Source: Stieleria bergensis
GTDB lineage: Bacteria; Planctomycetota; Planctomycetia; Pirellulales; Pirellulaceae
Length of the DNA: 64,000 bases
Reading direction: 5' to 3'
NCBI GenBank assembly: GCA_007745635.1
Contig: CP036272.1
Coordinates: 1,575,901-1,639,900, forward strand
Numbering within the stretch: position 1 is the stretch's first letter; each line of letters opens with the position of its first letter. The position numbers and the translations under genes were made by a program. The notes beneath the pieces are model-generated. The model was given only the letters and a program-made list of their open reading frames with translations. It was not told the origin of the DNA and did not search any database. Shown here piece after piece: positions 25,258-34,579 of the stretch.

Positions 25258-26604
25258 TCAATCCTTCAGATCCGGCTTTGCTGGCTTGGGTTGATGAAGA
25301 AGTTTTGGTTTTGGCGAATGCTCGGGCCGATGGGGGGGTGGATAAGCTGGTGGCAGTGAGGGCACCGGCGATCGCCCTTGGGGGGGCGTCGGTCTGGGCG
25401 TGTAGGGGACGGGATAGACCGCTTGCGGCGTTGGGCCACCACGGAGGATTGAAGCCGCCTCGGTGCGCAGATGACGGATCAACTGTTCTCGACCTGGGGT
25501 GCCGTCGGCCGCCTCCAGCAGGCGGGCTGATCGCAAGAGCGATTCGGCCAGTTTGTAATTCGTGTCGGGCCCTGGCGGGAGGATCGCGGAGGGTCGCGGG
25601 GGAATCGCTGGCGGGGCAAACGCGGAAGTCGGCGGGGTGATCGCTGGCGAAAGGCTAGAGCGCGGCGCCGTGTAGACCTGAATCTTGCTCGGTTGGCTGC
25701 CGTTGGATGGACGCGGTTGGTAGCGTGGGGGCGGCTGATAAGTGGGCCGAGGAGGCTGGGGGGCGTGATTTTCCGATTGAGCTTGGGAAGGCAGCACAGG
25801 GGTGCCCTGGGGGCCAGGTTGGGTCATCAGGATGCGTTTCCGTTTTCCGTCCGGGGTCAGAATGAAGAGGGACGGATTGCCGCGCATGGCTTGAGGGGCG
25901 TGGTCGTCATGAGCGTGGTCGTCATGAGCGTGGTCGTCATGAGCGTGGTCGTCATGAGCGTGATCGTCATGAGCGTGATCGTCATGAGCGTGATCGTGTT
26001 GGTGTTCTTGGATCGTTGCCTGCAGCGTCACGGTACTGCGCGCCGTGTTGGGTTCAGGCATTTGCAGATCAATGGAGATCTCTTCGTCGAGCGTCGGGCG
26101 GTTCGCTGTTGGCTGGCTGTTCGTTGCTGATTTATCCTTTGCCGATTCAACCTGCGTTGATTGAACCGTTGCCGATTCAGCGCTGGGCAGTAATTGCGGT
26201 GATTCTGCAATCATTCGCAAAGCCGTTTGCATCATCGGGTCGGTGGTCATGACTTTTTCGCCGCGAATGGCTGCCTTGAGCAACTCGATCGCTGCCCGGT
26301 CCGATTGGCCATTGCGTTGGACATGGACGAATGGGCCTTCGGGGAGTTTGATCTCGAAGGCTGGGGCTGGGGCTTGGGCTGGGGTTGACGGTGGAGACGG
26401 CGCGGTCGTTGTGGGTTCGGTGGAGACAGGCGTGTTTTCAGACAGCGTGTTTTCAGTTGGGGGTTTTGCCCAAGTGAACGATGTCGTGCACCAGCACAGC
26501 AACAGCAGGCAACCACCGCCTGTGCCCAGGTGTCGTCGGAGTTGACCAAAAGGCTTGCCGTCGCGCAGGGTCGGCAGAGTATTGAGGTCGAGGCGAGTCT
26601 TCAT
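25258..26604 (-). CDS. Secreted/anchored Pro-rich protein with histidine-aspartate repeats
   Basis: 448 residues from ATG at 26604 (MKTRLDLN); the open frame reaches 26748, but the extension lacks coding character. A hydrophobic segment (GGGCLLLLCWCTTSFTWA) acts as signal or anchor. The middle holds six tandem HAHDD units, a strong potential Zn/Ni/Cu-binding tract, encoded by 15-bp repeats at about 25898-25994. The flanks are Pro/Gln/Thr-rich and low in complexity, with a short helical segment (NYKLAESLLRSARLLEAADG) near the C-terminus. No family is recognised. Possible roles are metal buffering or a surface stalk. No metal transporter gene is adjacent. Confidence 0.7.
   Translation of the reverse strand: MKTRLDLNTLPTLRDGKPFGQLRRHLGTGGGCLLLLCWCTTSFTWAKPPTENTLSENTPVSTEPTTTAPSPPSTPAQAPAPAFEIKLPEGPFVHVQRNGQSDRAAIELLKAAIRGEKVMTTDPMMQTALRMIAESPQLLPSAESATVQSTQVESAKDKSATNSQPTANRPTLDEEISIDLQMPEPNTARSTVTLQATIQEHQHDHAHDDHAHDDHAHDDHAHDDHAHDDHAHDDHAPQAMRGNPSLFILTPDGKRKRILMTQPGPQGTPVLPSQAQSENHAPQPPRPTYQPPPRYQPRPSNGSQPSKIQVYTAPRSSLSPAITPPTSAFAPPAIPPRPSAILPPGPDTNYKLAESLLRSARLLEAADGTPGREQLIRHLRTEAASILRGGPTPQAVYPVPYTPRPTPPQGRSPVPSLPPAYPPPHRPEHSPKPKLLHQPKPAKPDLKD
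25898..25994 (-). repeat. Coding tandem repeat, 15 bp, about 6 copies (HAHDD)
   Basis: Plus-strand units GCGTGGTCGTCATGA, the last ones with A for G (GCGTGATCGTCATGA), encode HAHDD. The two unit variants are grouped, suggesting stepwise duplication. Confidence 0.85.
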
Positions 26605-27235
26605 AGCCAGGTCCGGTATTTTGTTGGGATGAACTGCACTCATTGGGCACTTGGCGCTGAGCGGATTGAATTGGCTCATTCGCACCGGGTGCGACATGCA
26701 GGGCAGTTTGTACGGGTCGCTTGGGGGAACTAGCAGGCACCATAACATGTTGAACAGCCATTGGCCAACAACAGTTTCTGCTGGAGGTGACTGCCCTGCT
26801 CTGTCGCAGTTCGCATGCCCGGGTGTTAAACGCGGCGAGTCATCCAGCGCGATGGTTGTGTTCTCCGCTGGTTTGCATCGCGAAAACCGGGTGTGAGTAG
26901 ATTCATCACTTTGTCGTCAGCGACCCGTTGGCACTGCGTTGGGCGAGCGGGACCCTAATGATTACCCTCGTTGTGTTGCTGTTCTAAAGTAGTTTTCTAT
27001 TCTGTGAGGGCAGAGCGCCCCATTCAGATTGACGCGGAACCTATATTGGAGAATAACGTTCTAAATTGGCGACGAATTAGAGTTTTCTGCTGTGCGACCT
27101 CCCCAGTGGAGATTTACAATCGGTCATTCTCGCTACAATCCCAAACACTGATAGGGATCACTGCTGATTCACTATCAAGCGACTGGGAACATCGCCGTAA
27201 AGAATCCGCCCGATCAGTGACTTTGCAACGCCTTC
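26605..27235. other. Divergent intergenic region upstream of the 2-oxoglutarate dehydrogenase gene
   Basis: About 630 bases between divergent genes. The right third (about 26960-27170) is noticeably AT-rich (for example TTCTAAAGTAGTTTTCTATT), as expected for the promoter of the plus-strand gene, but no specific box or operator can be assigned. No gene is seen. Confidence 0.4.
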
Positions 27236-30088
27236 ATGGCATCGGCTGATATGAATAGCTACAGCTTGGACTACATCGACGACCTGTATGTCCAATACGT
27301 TCAAGACCCTTCCAGTGTTTCTCAGACCTGGAGGCAATATTTCGAACAATTCTTGGTGGCATCGCCAACGAGCCCGCAGTCCAAAAAGGCTGAAGCGGGG
27401 CATTCCACCTCCAGTCGCAGCGCAGTTGCCGCCGGGGCAGTCGCAGCCAACGGCAATGGGGCTGTGCTGAACGGCACGGCAGGGTCCAGCGGCGATTTGG
27501 AGACCGATCAAGCGCTGTGGATGTCACGGATGCAGGATCGCGTGAACCAGTTGGTTCGTGAATACCGCGTTCGTGGTCACCTAAAGGCCCAGCTTGATCC
27601 CTTGGGGATTGCTCATCGCGAACCACCCGAGCTCAGCCCGCAGCGTTACGGCGTGAGCGATCAAGACATGCAGCGACGCTTGGATTCCAATGCGGTCAAG
27701 CACGTTCAGGGCGACACGCTGGATGTGATTCTGCAAAAGCTTCAAAACACCTATTGTCGTTCGATCGGCGCTCAGTTCATGCACATCGACGATCGCAACA
27801 TTCGCGATTGGTTGCAGCAGCGCATGGAGAGCACTGAAAACCGGTTGGAATTGCCGCGCGAAGTCCAGCGTCGAATTTATGCTCGTTTGGCAGATGCTTC
27901 GATTTTTGAGGAATTCGTCCGCCGCAAGTTCGTGGGTGCCAAGACCTTTTCATTGGAAGGTTCTGAAACGCTGATACCGATGATCGATTTGGCTTTGGAA
28001 AAAGCCGGCGAGCATGGCGTCAAAGAAGTGGTCATGGGGATGGCGCACCGCGGTCGTCTGAACGTGATGGCCAATATCTTGAAAAAGCGAGCGATGAATA
28101 TCTTTTGGTCGTTCGACGATCCCAATCCAGAGCTCAGCCGTGGTGGTGGCGACGTCCGTTATCACCTTGGATATAGCAGCGACTGGAAAACGGCTCGCGG
28201 AGATCACTTGCACATCTCACTGTGCTTCAATCCCAGCCACTTGGAATACGTTAACACGGTCGCGATGGGCCGCTGCCGCTGCAAGCAAGATCATCGTGGC
28301 GATACCGCGCGTCGCGAAGCGATGACCATCTTGGTGCACGGTGACGCCGCGTTTGCCGGCGAAGGCGTCGTTCAAGAGACCTTGAACTTGAGCCAGTTGG
28401 ATGGCTATCGCGTCGGTGGTACGCTGCACATTGTCATCAATAACCAGGTTGGCTTTACCACCGAACCGCAGCAAGGCCGCAGTGCGACCTATGCCACTGA
28501 TGTTGCCAAAATGTTGCAGATCCCGATTTTCCATGTCAACGGCGAAGATCCCGAGGCGGTTGCTCAAGTCGTGAACTTGGCCATGGACTTCCGTGATCAG
28601 TTTCAGCGTGACGTGGTGATTGACCTTTATGCATACCGTCGATGGGGGCATAACGAAGGTGACGAGCCTCGGTTTACCCAGCCGCGGATGTATCGAGAAA
28701 TTGATCGCCGTCCATCGGTTCGTGATCAGTACCTCAGTCGCTTGGAAAAACTGGGCAAGATTTCTGCCGAAGATGCCGAGGTGATTCAGCAGCAGCGAAC
28801 CGACAAGCTGGAATCAGAGTTCGAAGCCAGTAAACACGAGTCCTTTGTCCCCGATACGCAGACATTGGCTGCTGGATGGAGTGAATTCTTTGGCGGCCAG
28901 GAACCCACCGAGCCGACGGACACCACGGTCGATGAGCAGTTGCTTGGCGAGCTGGTTGATGCGGCGACGCGATTCCCCGACGAGTTTACGTCGCACAAGA
29001 AAATGAAGCGATTGATCGCCAATCGCCGCAGCATGGCGGCAGGTGAGAGATCGTTTGACTGGGCAACCGCCGAGCTAGCCGCCTTTGCAACCTTGCTGAC
29101 CAGCGGTCACGCGCTGCGTTTCACGGGCCAGGATTGCCAACGCGGGACGTTTTCACAGCGGCATGCGGTGCAGCACGATGTGAAGACCGGCGAAACCTAC
29201 ATGCCTCTGGCCCATTTGCGTCCCGATCAGGCTCGAGTTGAACTGCACAATAGCCCGCTTAGTGAAGCCGGTGTGCTCGGTTTTGAATATGGTTACTCCC
29301 TGGATGCACCGAATGACCTGGTGATTTGGGAGGCTCAGTTCGGTGATTTCTGGAACTGTGCACAAGTCATCGTTGATCAGTTCATTGCCAGTGCCGAGGA
29401 TAAATGGAATCGGCTCAGCGGCTTGGTGATGTTGTTGCCGCACGGTTTTGAAGGTCAGGGGCCAGAGCACTGTAGCGCTCGAGTTGAGCGTTTTCTGGCC
29501 ATGGCTGCTGAACAGAACATTCAAGTCTGCCAGCCAACCACTCCCACGCAATACTTCCACCTGTTGCGACGGCAAGTGATCCGCAAATGGCGCAAGCCGT
29601 TGGTGGTCTTGACGCCCAAGAGTTTGTTGCGGCTTCCGGAAGTGATTAGCTCACGAGCTGAACTTGCTGAAGGCAGCTTCAAGAAGATTCTGCCCGATCC
29701 GTTGCTCGATCCCGCCAAAGTCAAACGTGTGATGCTTTGCACGGGAAAGATCTATTACGATTTGATCAGAGAACGCAAAGAGCGCGAGCTCGAAGATCAA
29801 GTGGCTGTGATTCGCGTCGAGCAATTGTACCCCTTGTCCATTGAAGAACTGGCGGCCGGTTTAGAAGGCGTCCCCGCCCGAACGGAGGCGTTCTTTGTCC
29901 AAGACGAACCCTTGAATATGGGCGCTTGGCCCTACATCAAATTGACCTACGTCGATCGGCTTCGCGAGCTGGGTTGGAACCTGTTGCCAATCACGCGCGC
30001 AGAATCCGCCAGCCCCAGCACCGGTAGTATGGCCGCTCACTTGCTGGAACAGTCCGAGCTTATCGGCGAAGCCTTCGCCGGATTTTAG
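27236..30088 (+). CDS. sucA: 2-oxoglutarate dehydrogenase E1 component
   Basis: 950 residues, normal for E1o. ATG at 27236; an ATG five codons later (MNSYSLDYIDDLY) is equally plausible and matches the usual N-terminus for binding E2 (DDLYVQYVQDPSSVSQTWRQYF). The protein decarboxylates 2-oxoglutarate with ThDP and passes succinyl to the E2 lipoyl group in the TCA cycle. Motifs visible: GMAHRGRLNVM, the ThDP/Mg region GDAAFAGEGVVQETLNLSQL with NNQVGFTT, and the C-terminal transketolase-like part (LLPHGFEGQGPEHCSARVER, VFFVQDEP-like EAFFVQDEPLN). A residue 45-85 Ala/Gly/Ser linker is present. E2 and E3 genes are not adjacent, which is unusual compared with sucAB operons. Confidence 0.95.
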   Translation: MASADMNSYSLDYIDDLYVQYVQDPSSVSQTWRQYFEQFLVASPTSPQSKKAEAGHSTSSRSAVAAGAVAANGNGAVLNGTAGSSGDLETDQALWMSRMQDRVNQLVREYRVRGHLKAQLDPLGIAHREPPELSPQRYGVSDQDMQRRLDSNAVKHVQGDTLDVILQKLQNTYCRSIGAQFMHIDDRNIRDWLQQRMESTENRLELPREVQRRIYARLADASIFEEFVRRKFVGAKTFSLEGSETLIPMIDLALEKAGEHGVKEVVMGMAHRGRLNVMANILKKRAMNIFWSFDDPNPELSRGGGDVRYHLGYSSDWKTARGDHLHISLCFNPSHLEYVNTVAMGRCRCKQDHRGDTARREAMTILVHGDAAFAGEGVVQETLNLSQLDGYRVGGTLHIVINNQVGFTTEPQQGRSATYATDVAKMLQIPIFHVNGEDPEAVAQVVNLAMDFRDQFQRDVVIDLYAYRRWGHNEGDEPRFTQPRMYREIDRRPSVRDQYLSRLEKLGKISAEDAEVIQQQRTDKLESEFEASKHESFVPDTQTLAAGWSEFFGGQEPTEPTDTTVDEQLLGELVDAATRFPDEFTSHKKMKRLIANRRSMAAGERSFDWATAELAAFATLLTSGHALRFTGQDCQRGTFSQRHAVQHDVKTGETYMPLAHLRPDQARVELHNSPLSEAGVLGFEYGYSLDAPNDLVIWEAQFGDFWNCAQVIVDQFIASAEDKWNRLSGLVMLLPHGFEGQGPEHCSARVERFLAMAAEQNIQVCQPTTPTQYFHLLRRQVIRKWRKPLVVLTPKSLLRLPEVISSRAELAEGSFKKILPDPLLDPAKVKRVMLCTGKIYYDLIRERKERELEDQVAVIRVEQLYPLSIEELAAGLEGVPARTEAFFVQDEPLNMGAWPYIKLTYVDRLRELGWNLLPITRAESASPSTGSMAAHLLEQSELIGEAFAGF

Positions 30089-30494
30089 TTGATAGCAAAT
30101 TCAGCAACGCTACAGCAGCACGCTGATGGGGACGCTCCGGTTGCTTGCAGAGTTTGGTGTTTGCAAGTGCCGGACTCTGCACGTCGCCAGCTTAAGTTTC
30201 ATTGAGGCGTGAAACACGTCCTTCATTTCTAGGGTCAAATCGCGATTGCATTCCGCTGCCATGCTATCGTATGAACTTGCTACGACTCTTGGTGGAGTAG
30301 TTGATGCGACAGTTTGTTGGCGGTCCACGCCGTTAAACCTGGTGACGATCACGCCATCAAATCGGTCTTGCTCGTTGTTGAAAAAAAGAATTAGAAAACA
30401 GGCTTGAGAATAATAGGCTGGCGCTACGGTGGTTGTGTCAATTGATTACAATCGCCGAGCACCAACTTGATTCAGCCTCTTGCGAAGCCCATTA
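30089..30494. other. Intergenic region, 400 bases
   Basis: Lies between two plus-strand genes. The right end contains an A-rich run (GAAAAAAAGAATTAG near 30380) and TTGTGTCAATTGATTACAAT (about 30434), which could form a promoter for the next gene, but this is weak. Nothing else is seen. Confidence 0.35.
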
Positions 30495-31316
30495 ATGATC
30501 GAAGCACGGATGAACAAGATTTCGGTAAGTCAACTCTCGACGCTGCGGTGGGATCTGGAGACCGATGTGGATGCCTATGCCTCGCACGGGTTTGGTGGTA
30601 TCGGTCTCTATCGTCCGAAGGTTGAAGAGTTTGGCATCGAGCGTGTGTCAGAGATGCTTCTCGATTATCAAATTCATCCGACGTCTTTGTCGTGGGTGGG
30701 CCCCTTTACCGGCGGTGATCTGCCGACTGAAGAAGCGATACTTGATGCCAAGCAAGCGATATTAGATGCTGCATCATTGGGAATTGATACCGTTGTTGTG
30801 ATTGCTGGCGGTCGCCAAGGCCACATCTACAACCACTTGCGGAATTTCTTTTGCGAAGCTTTGACCGAGGTCGCGGCAGTGGCGTCGCGCTACGGCGTGC
30901 GTCTGGCCTTGGAACCCTTTCATCCTGGTTGCGGCCGTGAGTGGTCCTTCTTCAGTGATTTGAAAGCGACTCTGGACATCATTGAACGTGTTGCCAGTCC
31001 CGCGTTAGGATTGAATTTCGATACCTATCACGTGGGGATGGACCGCCACACTTGGGATTGGCTTCCTGACCTTGCACCCTATCTTCACCTTGTGCAATTG
31101 GGCGACGCTAGGCATTGTCCACACGGCGAAATGAATCGCTGTTTGCTGGGCGATGGTCATGTCCCCGTTCGTAAGTTGATGGAACGAATCAGCGACCTGG
31201 GCTATCAAGGGCCTTGGGAAATTGAACTGCTGGGTCAGGACGTCGAGTGCCTGGGCTATGAAAACATTCTGAATCATTCACGGCACTACCTTAGCCGAGA
31301 CCTGGCCCCCTTTTAG
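30495..31316 (+). CDS. Sugar phosphate isomerase/epimerase family protein (AP endonuclease family 2 TIM barrel)
   Basis: 273 residues from ATG at 30495 (MIEARMNK); TTG at 30480 and ATG at 30510 are alternatives. It has the xylose isomerase-like TIM barrel pattern with metal-ligand motifs: Glu in RLALEPFHPG, Asp and His in LNFDTYHVGMD, LVQLGDARHCP and the C-terminal Glu in GPWEIELLGQD. These enzymes isomerise or epimerise keto-sugars or inositol derivatives using a divalent metal. The substrate cannot be read from sequence. It has no signal peptide and no sugar genes beside it. Confidence 0.85.
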   Translation: MIEARMNKISVSQLSTLRWDLETDVDAYASHGFGGIGLYRPKVEEFGIERVSEMLLDYQIHPTSLSWVGPFTGGDLPTEEAILDAKQAILDAASLGIDTVVVIAGGRQGHIYNHLRNFFCEALTEVAAVASRYGVRLALEPFHPGCGREWSFFSDLKATLDIIERVASPALGLNFDTYHVGMDRHTWDWLPDLAPYLHLVQLGDARHCPHGEMNRCLLGDGHVPVRKLMERISDLGYQGPWEIELLGQDVECLGYENILNHSRHYLSRDLAPF

Positions 31317-31388
31317 GTTGCTAGGCGATTTGGTGATCTTTGGATCCAGAGCGAAACGCCTGTCTCCTTGCGCCACTGGCTGCGGTGA

Positions 31389-32483
31389 CTAACGCGTTGC
31401 GGTCGACGAGTCGTGCTCCAGATTCTCGATCCAGTCACTCGCCGAGAGCACCAAGTCATCGCGTTTCTTGTCGATGGCTCGGTTGAGTTTTTCAGTCAGC
31501 TTGTTGTTGATGTCTTCGCGAAAGATCCGCTTGGCCATCCATTCAGCGGTTTCACCCCATTGCTCGGCAACTTCACCACCAATTTTGCTGACGCGATCGA
31601 CATGAAAGTGTTGCAGGTTCAGTTGAGCGCTATCAACGTCGGGGTCGATTTCAATTCCTGGGATAATCCCACTGAACTCGGGGCGGATTGCTAGTTGACC
31701 ATTGATGTCCAGGCGAACTAGCATGTCCCCTTTGATCTCGATGCTGTACATGCGAGCGCCATAGTTCCACTGTTCCACACGAGCGACAAAGTCTAATGGC
31801 GCCGTGATGCGAGAGCTGATTGTCCAGTGATCCACTGCCGTGGGGGCGTCAGTGTCTTGCTCGTTGCCAACGGCGTTGACTGAAACGATGTTCAAATCAA
31901 TGGCGTTCTGTTCGATGGCTCGTTGGCTGGTCACGGTATAACGCACTTGTAATCCGTGACGTCGTTCCTTCCAGCGGCGTTTGGTTTCGATCTTTAGGCC
32001 TTCGCGGCGCAGTTTGATACCGGCCCAGATCTTTTTGGTGTCCTGCCAGTGACTGTCACCGCTGAAGCTGCGGGGCAGTTGTGCGAGGGCTAGGTCCAGC
32101 AAGAGTTGCATCGATCGGCGGCATTGTTCGTTGATGGCGTCTGCGTCATCGCTTGGCTTTGTGGGTGTTGCAGCAGAGTCTTGTTCGCTAGCCGCCTGCC
32201 AGGGCTTGGCCTGGATGTTTGGCAGTGACGGTGGTTCGGGTAGCGATAACGGTGGTGCCGTTAGATTGATGGTTTCTGTTGCCGAGACAGTGGGAGCACT
32301 GGAATGCCCTGGCAGCGGTCTGAGTGATCGGTCTGGGGTCAGTTCAGGAGCTTGCAGTTTCAGTGGACCGTTGGAAGATGGCTGGCCGATGCGATGCACA
32401 GCAGGTCGTGAGCCCGGTTGTGCATCAGCCATTGAGGTTGGTCCCAGAAGCACGCCGCAGCAAGCAATGGCGGCAGAGATCAA
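31389..32483 (-). CDS. Secreted protein of unknown function
   Basis: The frame is open from 32723, but the first part overlaps the upstream CAP gene. No ATG is available; TTG at 32483 gives a signal peptide (LISAAIACCGVLLGPTSMADA) and 364 residues, so the start is uncertain. After a Pro/Ser/Leu-rich linker comes a conserved-looking domain: QLLLDLALAQLPRSF, KIWAGIKLRREGLKIE, APLDFVARVEQWNYGARMY, IEIDPDVDSAQLNLQHF and AEWMAKRIFREDINNKL. It looks like a beta-rich domain with a final helix. The family is not recognised. It directly follows the CAP-domain gene on the same strand and is probably co-transcribed. Confidence 0.65.
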   Translation of the reverse strand: MISAAIACCGVLLGPTSMADAQPGSRPAVHRIGQPSSNGPLKLQAPELTPDRSLRPLPGHSSAPTVSATETINLTAPPLSLPEPPSLPNIQAKPWQAASEQDSAATPTKPSDDADAINEQCRRSMQLLLDLALAQLPRSFSGDSHWQDTKKIWAGIKLRREGLKIETKRRWKERRHGLQVRYTVTSQRAIEQNAIDLNIVSVNAVGNEQDTDAPTAVDHWTISSRITAPLDFVARVEQWNYGARMYSIEIKGDMLVRLDINGQLAIRPEFSGIIPGIEIDPDVDSAQLNLQHFHVDRVSKIGGEVAEQWGETAEWMAKRIFREDINNKLTEKLNRAIDKKRDDLVLSASDWIENLEHDSSTATR

Positions 32484-32632
32484 GAAAGCCAGGGAGCGGG
32501 CGTTCCATCGCCCCGCAGTTCCCAGGCAAATTTGAGCATCATCCAGGCCATGATCGACAAGTGAATGGCATGGATGGATGGTTGAGCTCTGGAAACGCGT
32601 CCTTGTGTTTTGCCAGAGAGCAACACGTTTGA

Positions 32633-33319
32633 TTAGCGATAGACCACCGCAAAGTAGACTCCATCGGGACCCTGTGCCATGGCGGCGCCGGCGGCACGCA
32701 TGTTTGGGCTGCTGGTGTAACAAGCTCGGATCTCACTGGGGCTGGAGTTTGAAGTCCAGCCAACGCCTTCGTAGCGTCCAGGTGCAAAGGATCCTGGAGG
32801 GTGTCCCTTCATCCGCATGCGTACCATTTTTAACACACGCATTTCTGCAACTCGTTGCAGGTCAGCATCAAATTGCAAGGATCTTAAGCCGCGACGTGAG
32901 CGCTGCGCATTCAACATTTCCAAAACGGATGTTGTCGAAGATTGCTGAGAAACAGTCACGCTTTGCGGAGTGCTGCTTTTCTCAGCGATGTTTGGCTCAG
33001 GAGTGTTTGGCTCTTCGGTAGCCTTGCTTGCCGACGGTTGAGGTTGCTCTGTCGTTGGCTCGACCGAAATGTTTATCGGTTCCTCAACGATGTAATTCAC
33101 AACCCGCGTGTGATTTCTTTTGCATTTTGTGCACCAGTAGCTTTCAGTCCGAGTGGTGGTGACCCGTTCGGTCTGATCGGCAGCGGCTGCCTGATCAGCT
33201 TTCTTGACGTCGGCTTGAACGGTGTCGGACAACAGACACGCTGCGATCAGCAACGCGGTGCCCAGCAAATTCAAGCTCAGTCCACGGAAACCGTGGAGAC
33301 GAAGCAATCGGAAACTCAT
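32633..33319 (-). CDS. Secreted CAP/SCP-like domain protein with Cys pair
   Basis: 228 residues with signal peptide (LNLLGTALLIAACLLSDTVQA). A short segment ESYWCTKCKRNHTR has a CxxC that could bind zinc or form a disulfide. A Thr/Pro/Ser-rich linker leads to a C-terminal domain of CAP type: VLEMLNAQRSRRGLRSLQFD, LQRVAEMRVLKM, HPPGSFAPGRYEGVGW and AAMAQGPDGVYFAVVYR. CAP proteins are secreted; in bacteria their roles are mostly unknown, with protease and lipid-binding proposals. The canonical second His/Glu set is not obvious, so activity is doubtful. It is followed by the unknown secreted gene at 31389. Confidence 0.8.
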   Translation of the reverse strand: MSFRLLRLHGFRGLSLNLLGTALLIAACLLSDTVQADVKKADQAAAADQTERVTTTRTESYWCTKCKRNHTRVVNYIVEEPINISVEPTTEQPQPSASKATEEPNTPEPNIAEKSSTPQSVTVSQQSSTTSVLEMLNAQRSRRGLRSLQFDADLQRVAEMRVLKMVRMRMKGHPPGSFAPGRYEGVGWTSNSSPSEIRACYTSSPNMRAAGAAMAQGPDGVYFAVVYR

Positions 33320-33759
33320 TCAATTCTCTTTCTTACAAGGGATAACGCCCCTCCGATACCGGCACCCCCGTGCATCAGGACTCTTGGTTTGTCGAATCAC
33401 GACCGTGCTGTCGTTGGACGACGAAGAGTTGGGCGTTCAGAAGTCGCACTAGCATCCAAAGTGCCTGTCCTGGCGGAAGGGGGTGGTTTGTAGGGATTGG
33501 GAAGATTTTTTCGATTGAGCGTTTTGGCACGGCCTTACTGCCGCCCACATCGCAGGTTAGGTGAACGCACTGAATTGCAGGAATTTTCATTCGAAAAGAA
33601 TTGCCTCCCCGCTCCAGGACTGGTTCGGTGTTTTCAGTGGAGTGGTTTGCGGGGGGCGTTTGCCGTGGCATCGCCTCATCACAGGCGTCCAATGGATGAC
33701 GGGGATGGCTTGGTTCAAACGCGTTGGGGCTGCCCGGCGGCGGAGGGAAACCGACTAGA
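33320..33759. other. Divergent intergenic region
   Basis: 440 bases between the CAP gene (minus) and the sigma factor gene (plus). Open frames on both strands look like noise. No promoter motif could be assigned with confidence. Confidence 0.4.
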
Positions 33760-34362
33760 ATGGCTGGCATGACGACGCGACACGCTCCCGATGACTGCTC
33801 GACTTCACTCACTTTGCTGCAACGAGCTCGTGATGGCAACGCTGATGGCTGGCAGCAGTTGGTGCAAGTGTATGGCCCCACGGTTTACAGTTGGGCTCGG
33901 CAATGCGGTTGTCAGGAAGCTGATGCCGCTGACGTGGTGCAAGACACCTTCGCCTCGGTCGCCAACGCGCTGGAAGACTTTGATGCTCAACGCACGGGAG
34001 CAACGTTTCGCGGTTGGTTATGGACGATTGCACGGAACAAGGTTCGTGATCAAGCTCGCAACGCGTCTCGGCAGCCGCCGGTGGTTGGCGGAACGGATGC
34101 GAACTTGGCGTTGCAGCGTGTTGCGCAAGGGCAGCCACCGAGTTCGTTGGAGGTCGATCTCAGTGGTGCCAGGCGGCGGTTGGTGAAGTTAATGGAGCAA
34201 GACTTTGATCCGCGTAGCTGGCGCATGTTTTGGGAGTCCACTGTGATCGGCCGCTCGCCGGAAGACGTGGCAGCAGAAATGGAAGTCTCCAAGTGGGCGG
34301 TCTACAAAGCCCGGGCTCGCGTGCTGCAACGACTCAAACAGCGTCTTGAGGGGTTGGAGTGA
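33760..34362 (+). CDS. ECF-type RNA polymerase sigma factor
   Basis: 200 residues from ATG at 33760 (MAGMTTRH); GGAGG lies 13 bases upstream, and ATG at 33769 is an alternative. Sigma region 2 is clear (LVQVYGPTVYSWARQCG, EADAADVVQDTFASVANALE, FRGWLWTIARNKVRDQAR), as is the region 4 helix-turn-helix (RSPEDVAAEMEVSKWAVYKA). There is no sigma 3 domain or extension. It directs RNA polymerase to a target regulon that is unknown. The next gene, 217 bases downstream, is a Ser/Thr kinase whose N-terminus has an anti-sigma-type zinc motif, so the kinase is the likely regulator. Confidence 0.9.
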   Translation: MAGMTTRHAPDDCSTSLTLLQRARDGNADGWQQLVQVYGPTVYSWARQCGCQEADAADVVQDTFASVANALEDFDAQRTGATFRGWLWTIARNKVRDQARNASRQPPVVGGTDANLALQRVAQGQPPSSLEVDLSGARRRLVKLMEQDFDPRSWRMFWESTVIGRSPEDVAAEMEVSKWAVYKARARVLQRLKQRLEGLE

Positions 34363-34430
34363 GCATTTTTGCCTAGCCAAACCGCAGCGGTTCAGTGAGC
34401 CACTGGCTGGCCAGGCCGTGCGTGGTTCCA

Positions 34431-34472
34431 ACTGCGGTGTTTCGACTGCGGTGTTTCGACTGCGGTGTTTCG
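34431..34472. repeat. Direct tandem repeat, 14 bp x 3
   Basis: Three copies of ACTGCGGTGTTTCG at 34431, 34445 and 34459 in the 217-base gap between sigma factor and kinase genes, i.e. within a likely shared transcript. Confidence 0.85.
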
Positions 34473-34579
34473 ACTGGCCAAGAAAAATTCTTTTCCTGTC
34501 CAATGGCTCCGTTGTGCTTGGTAGAGTCGTGTTTGTCGGTGTTCGGCGCGACGCGTGTCTTTTCTCAGGAGCCTGAACG

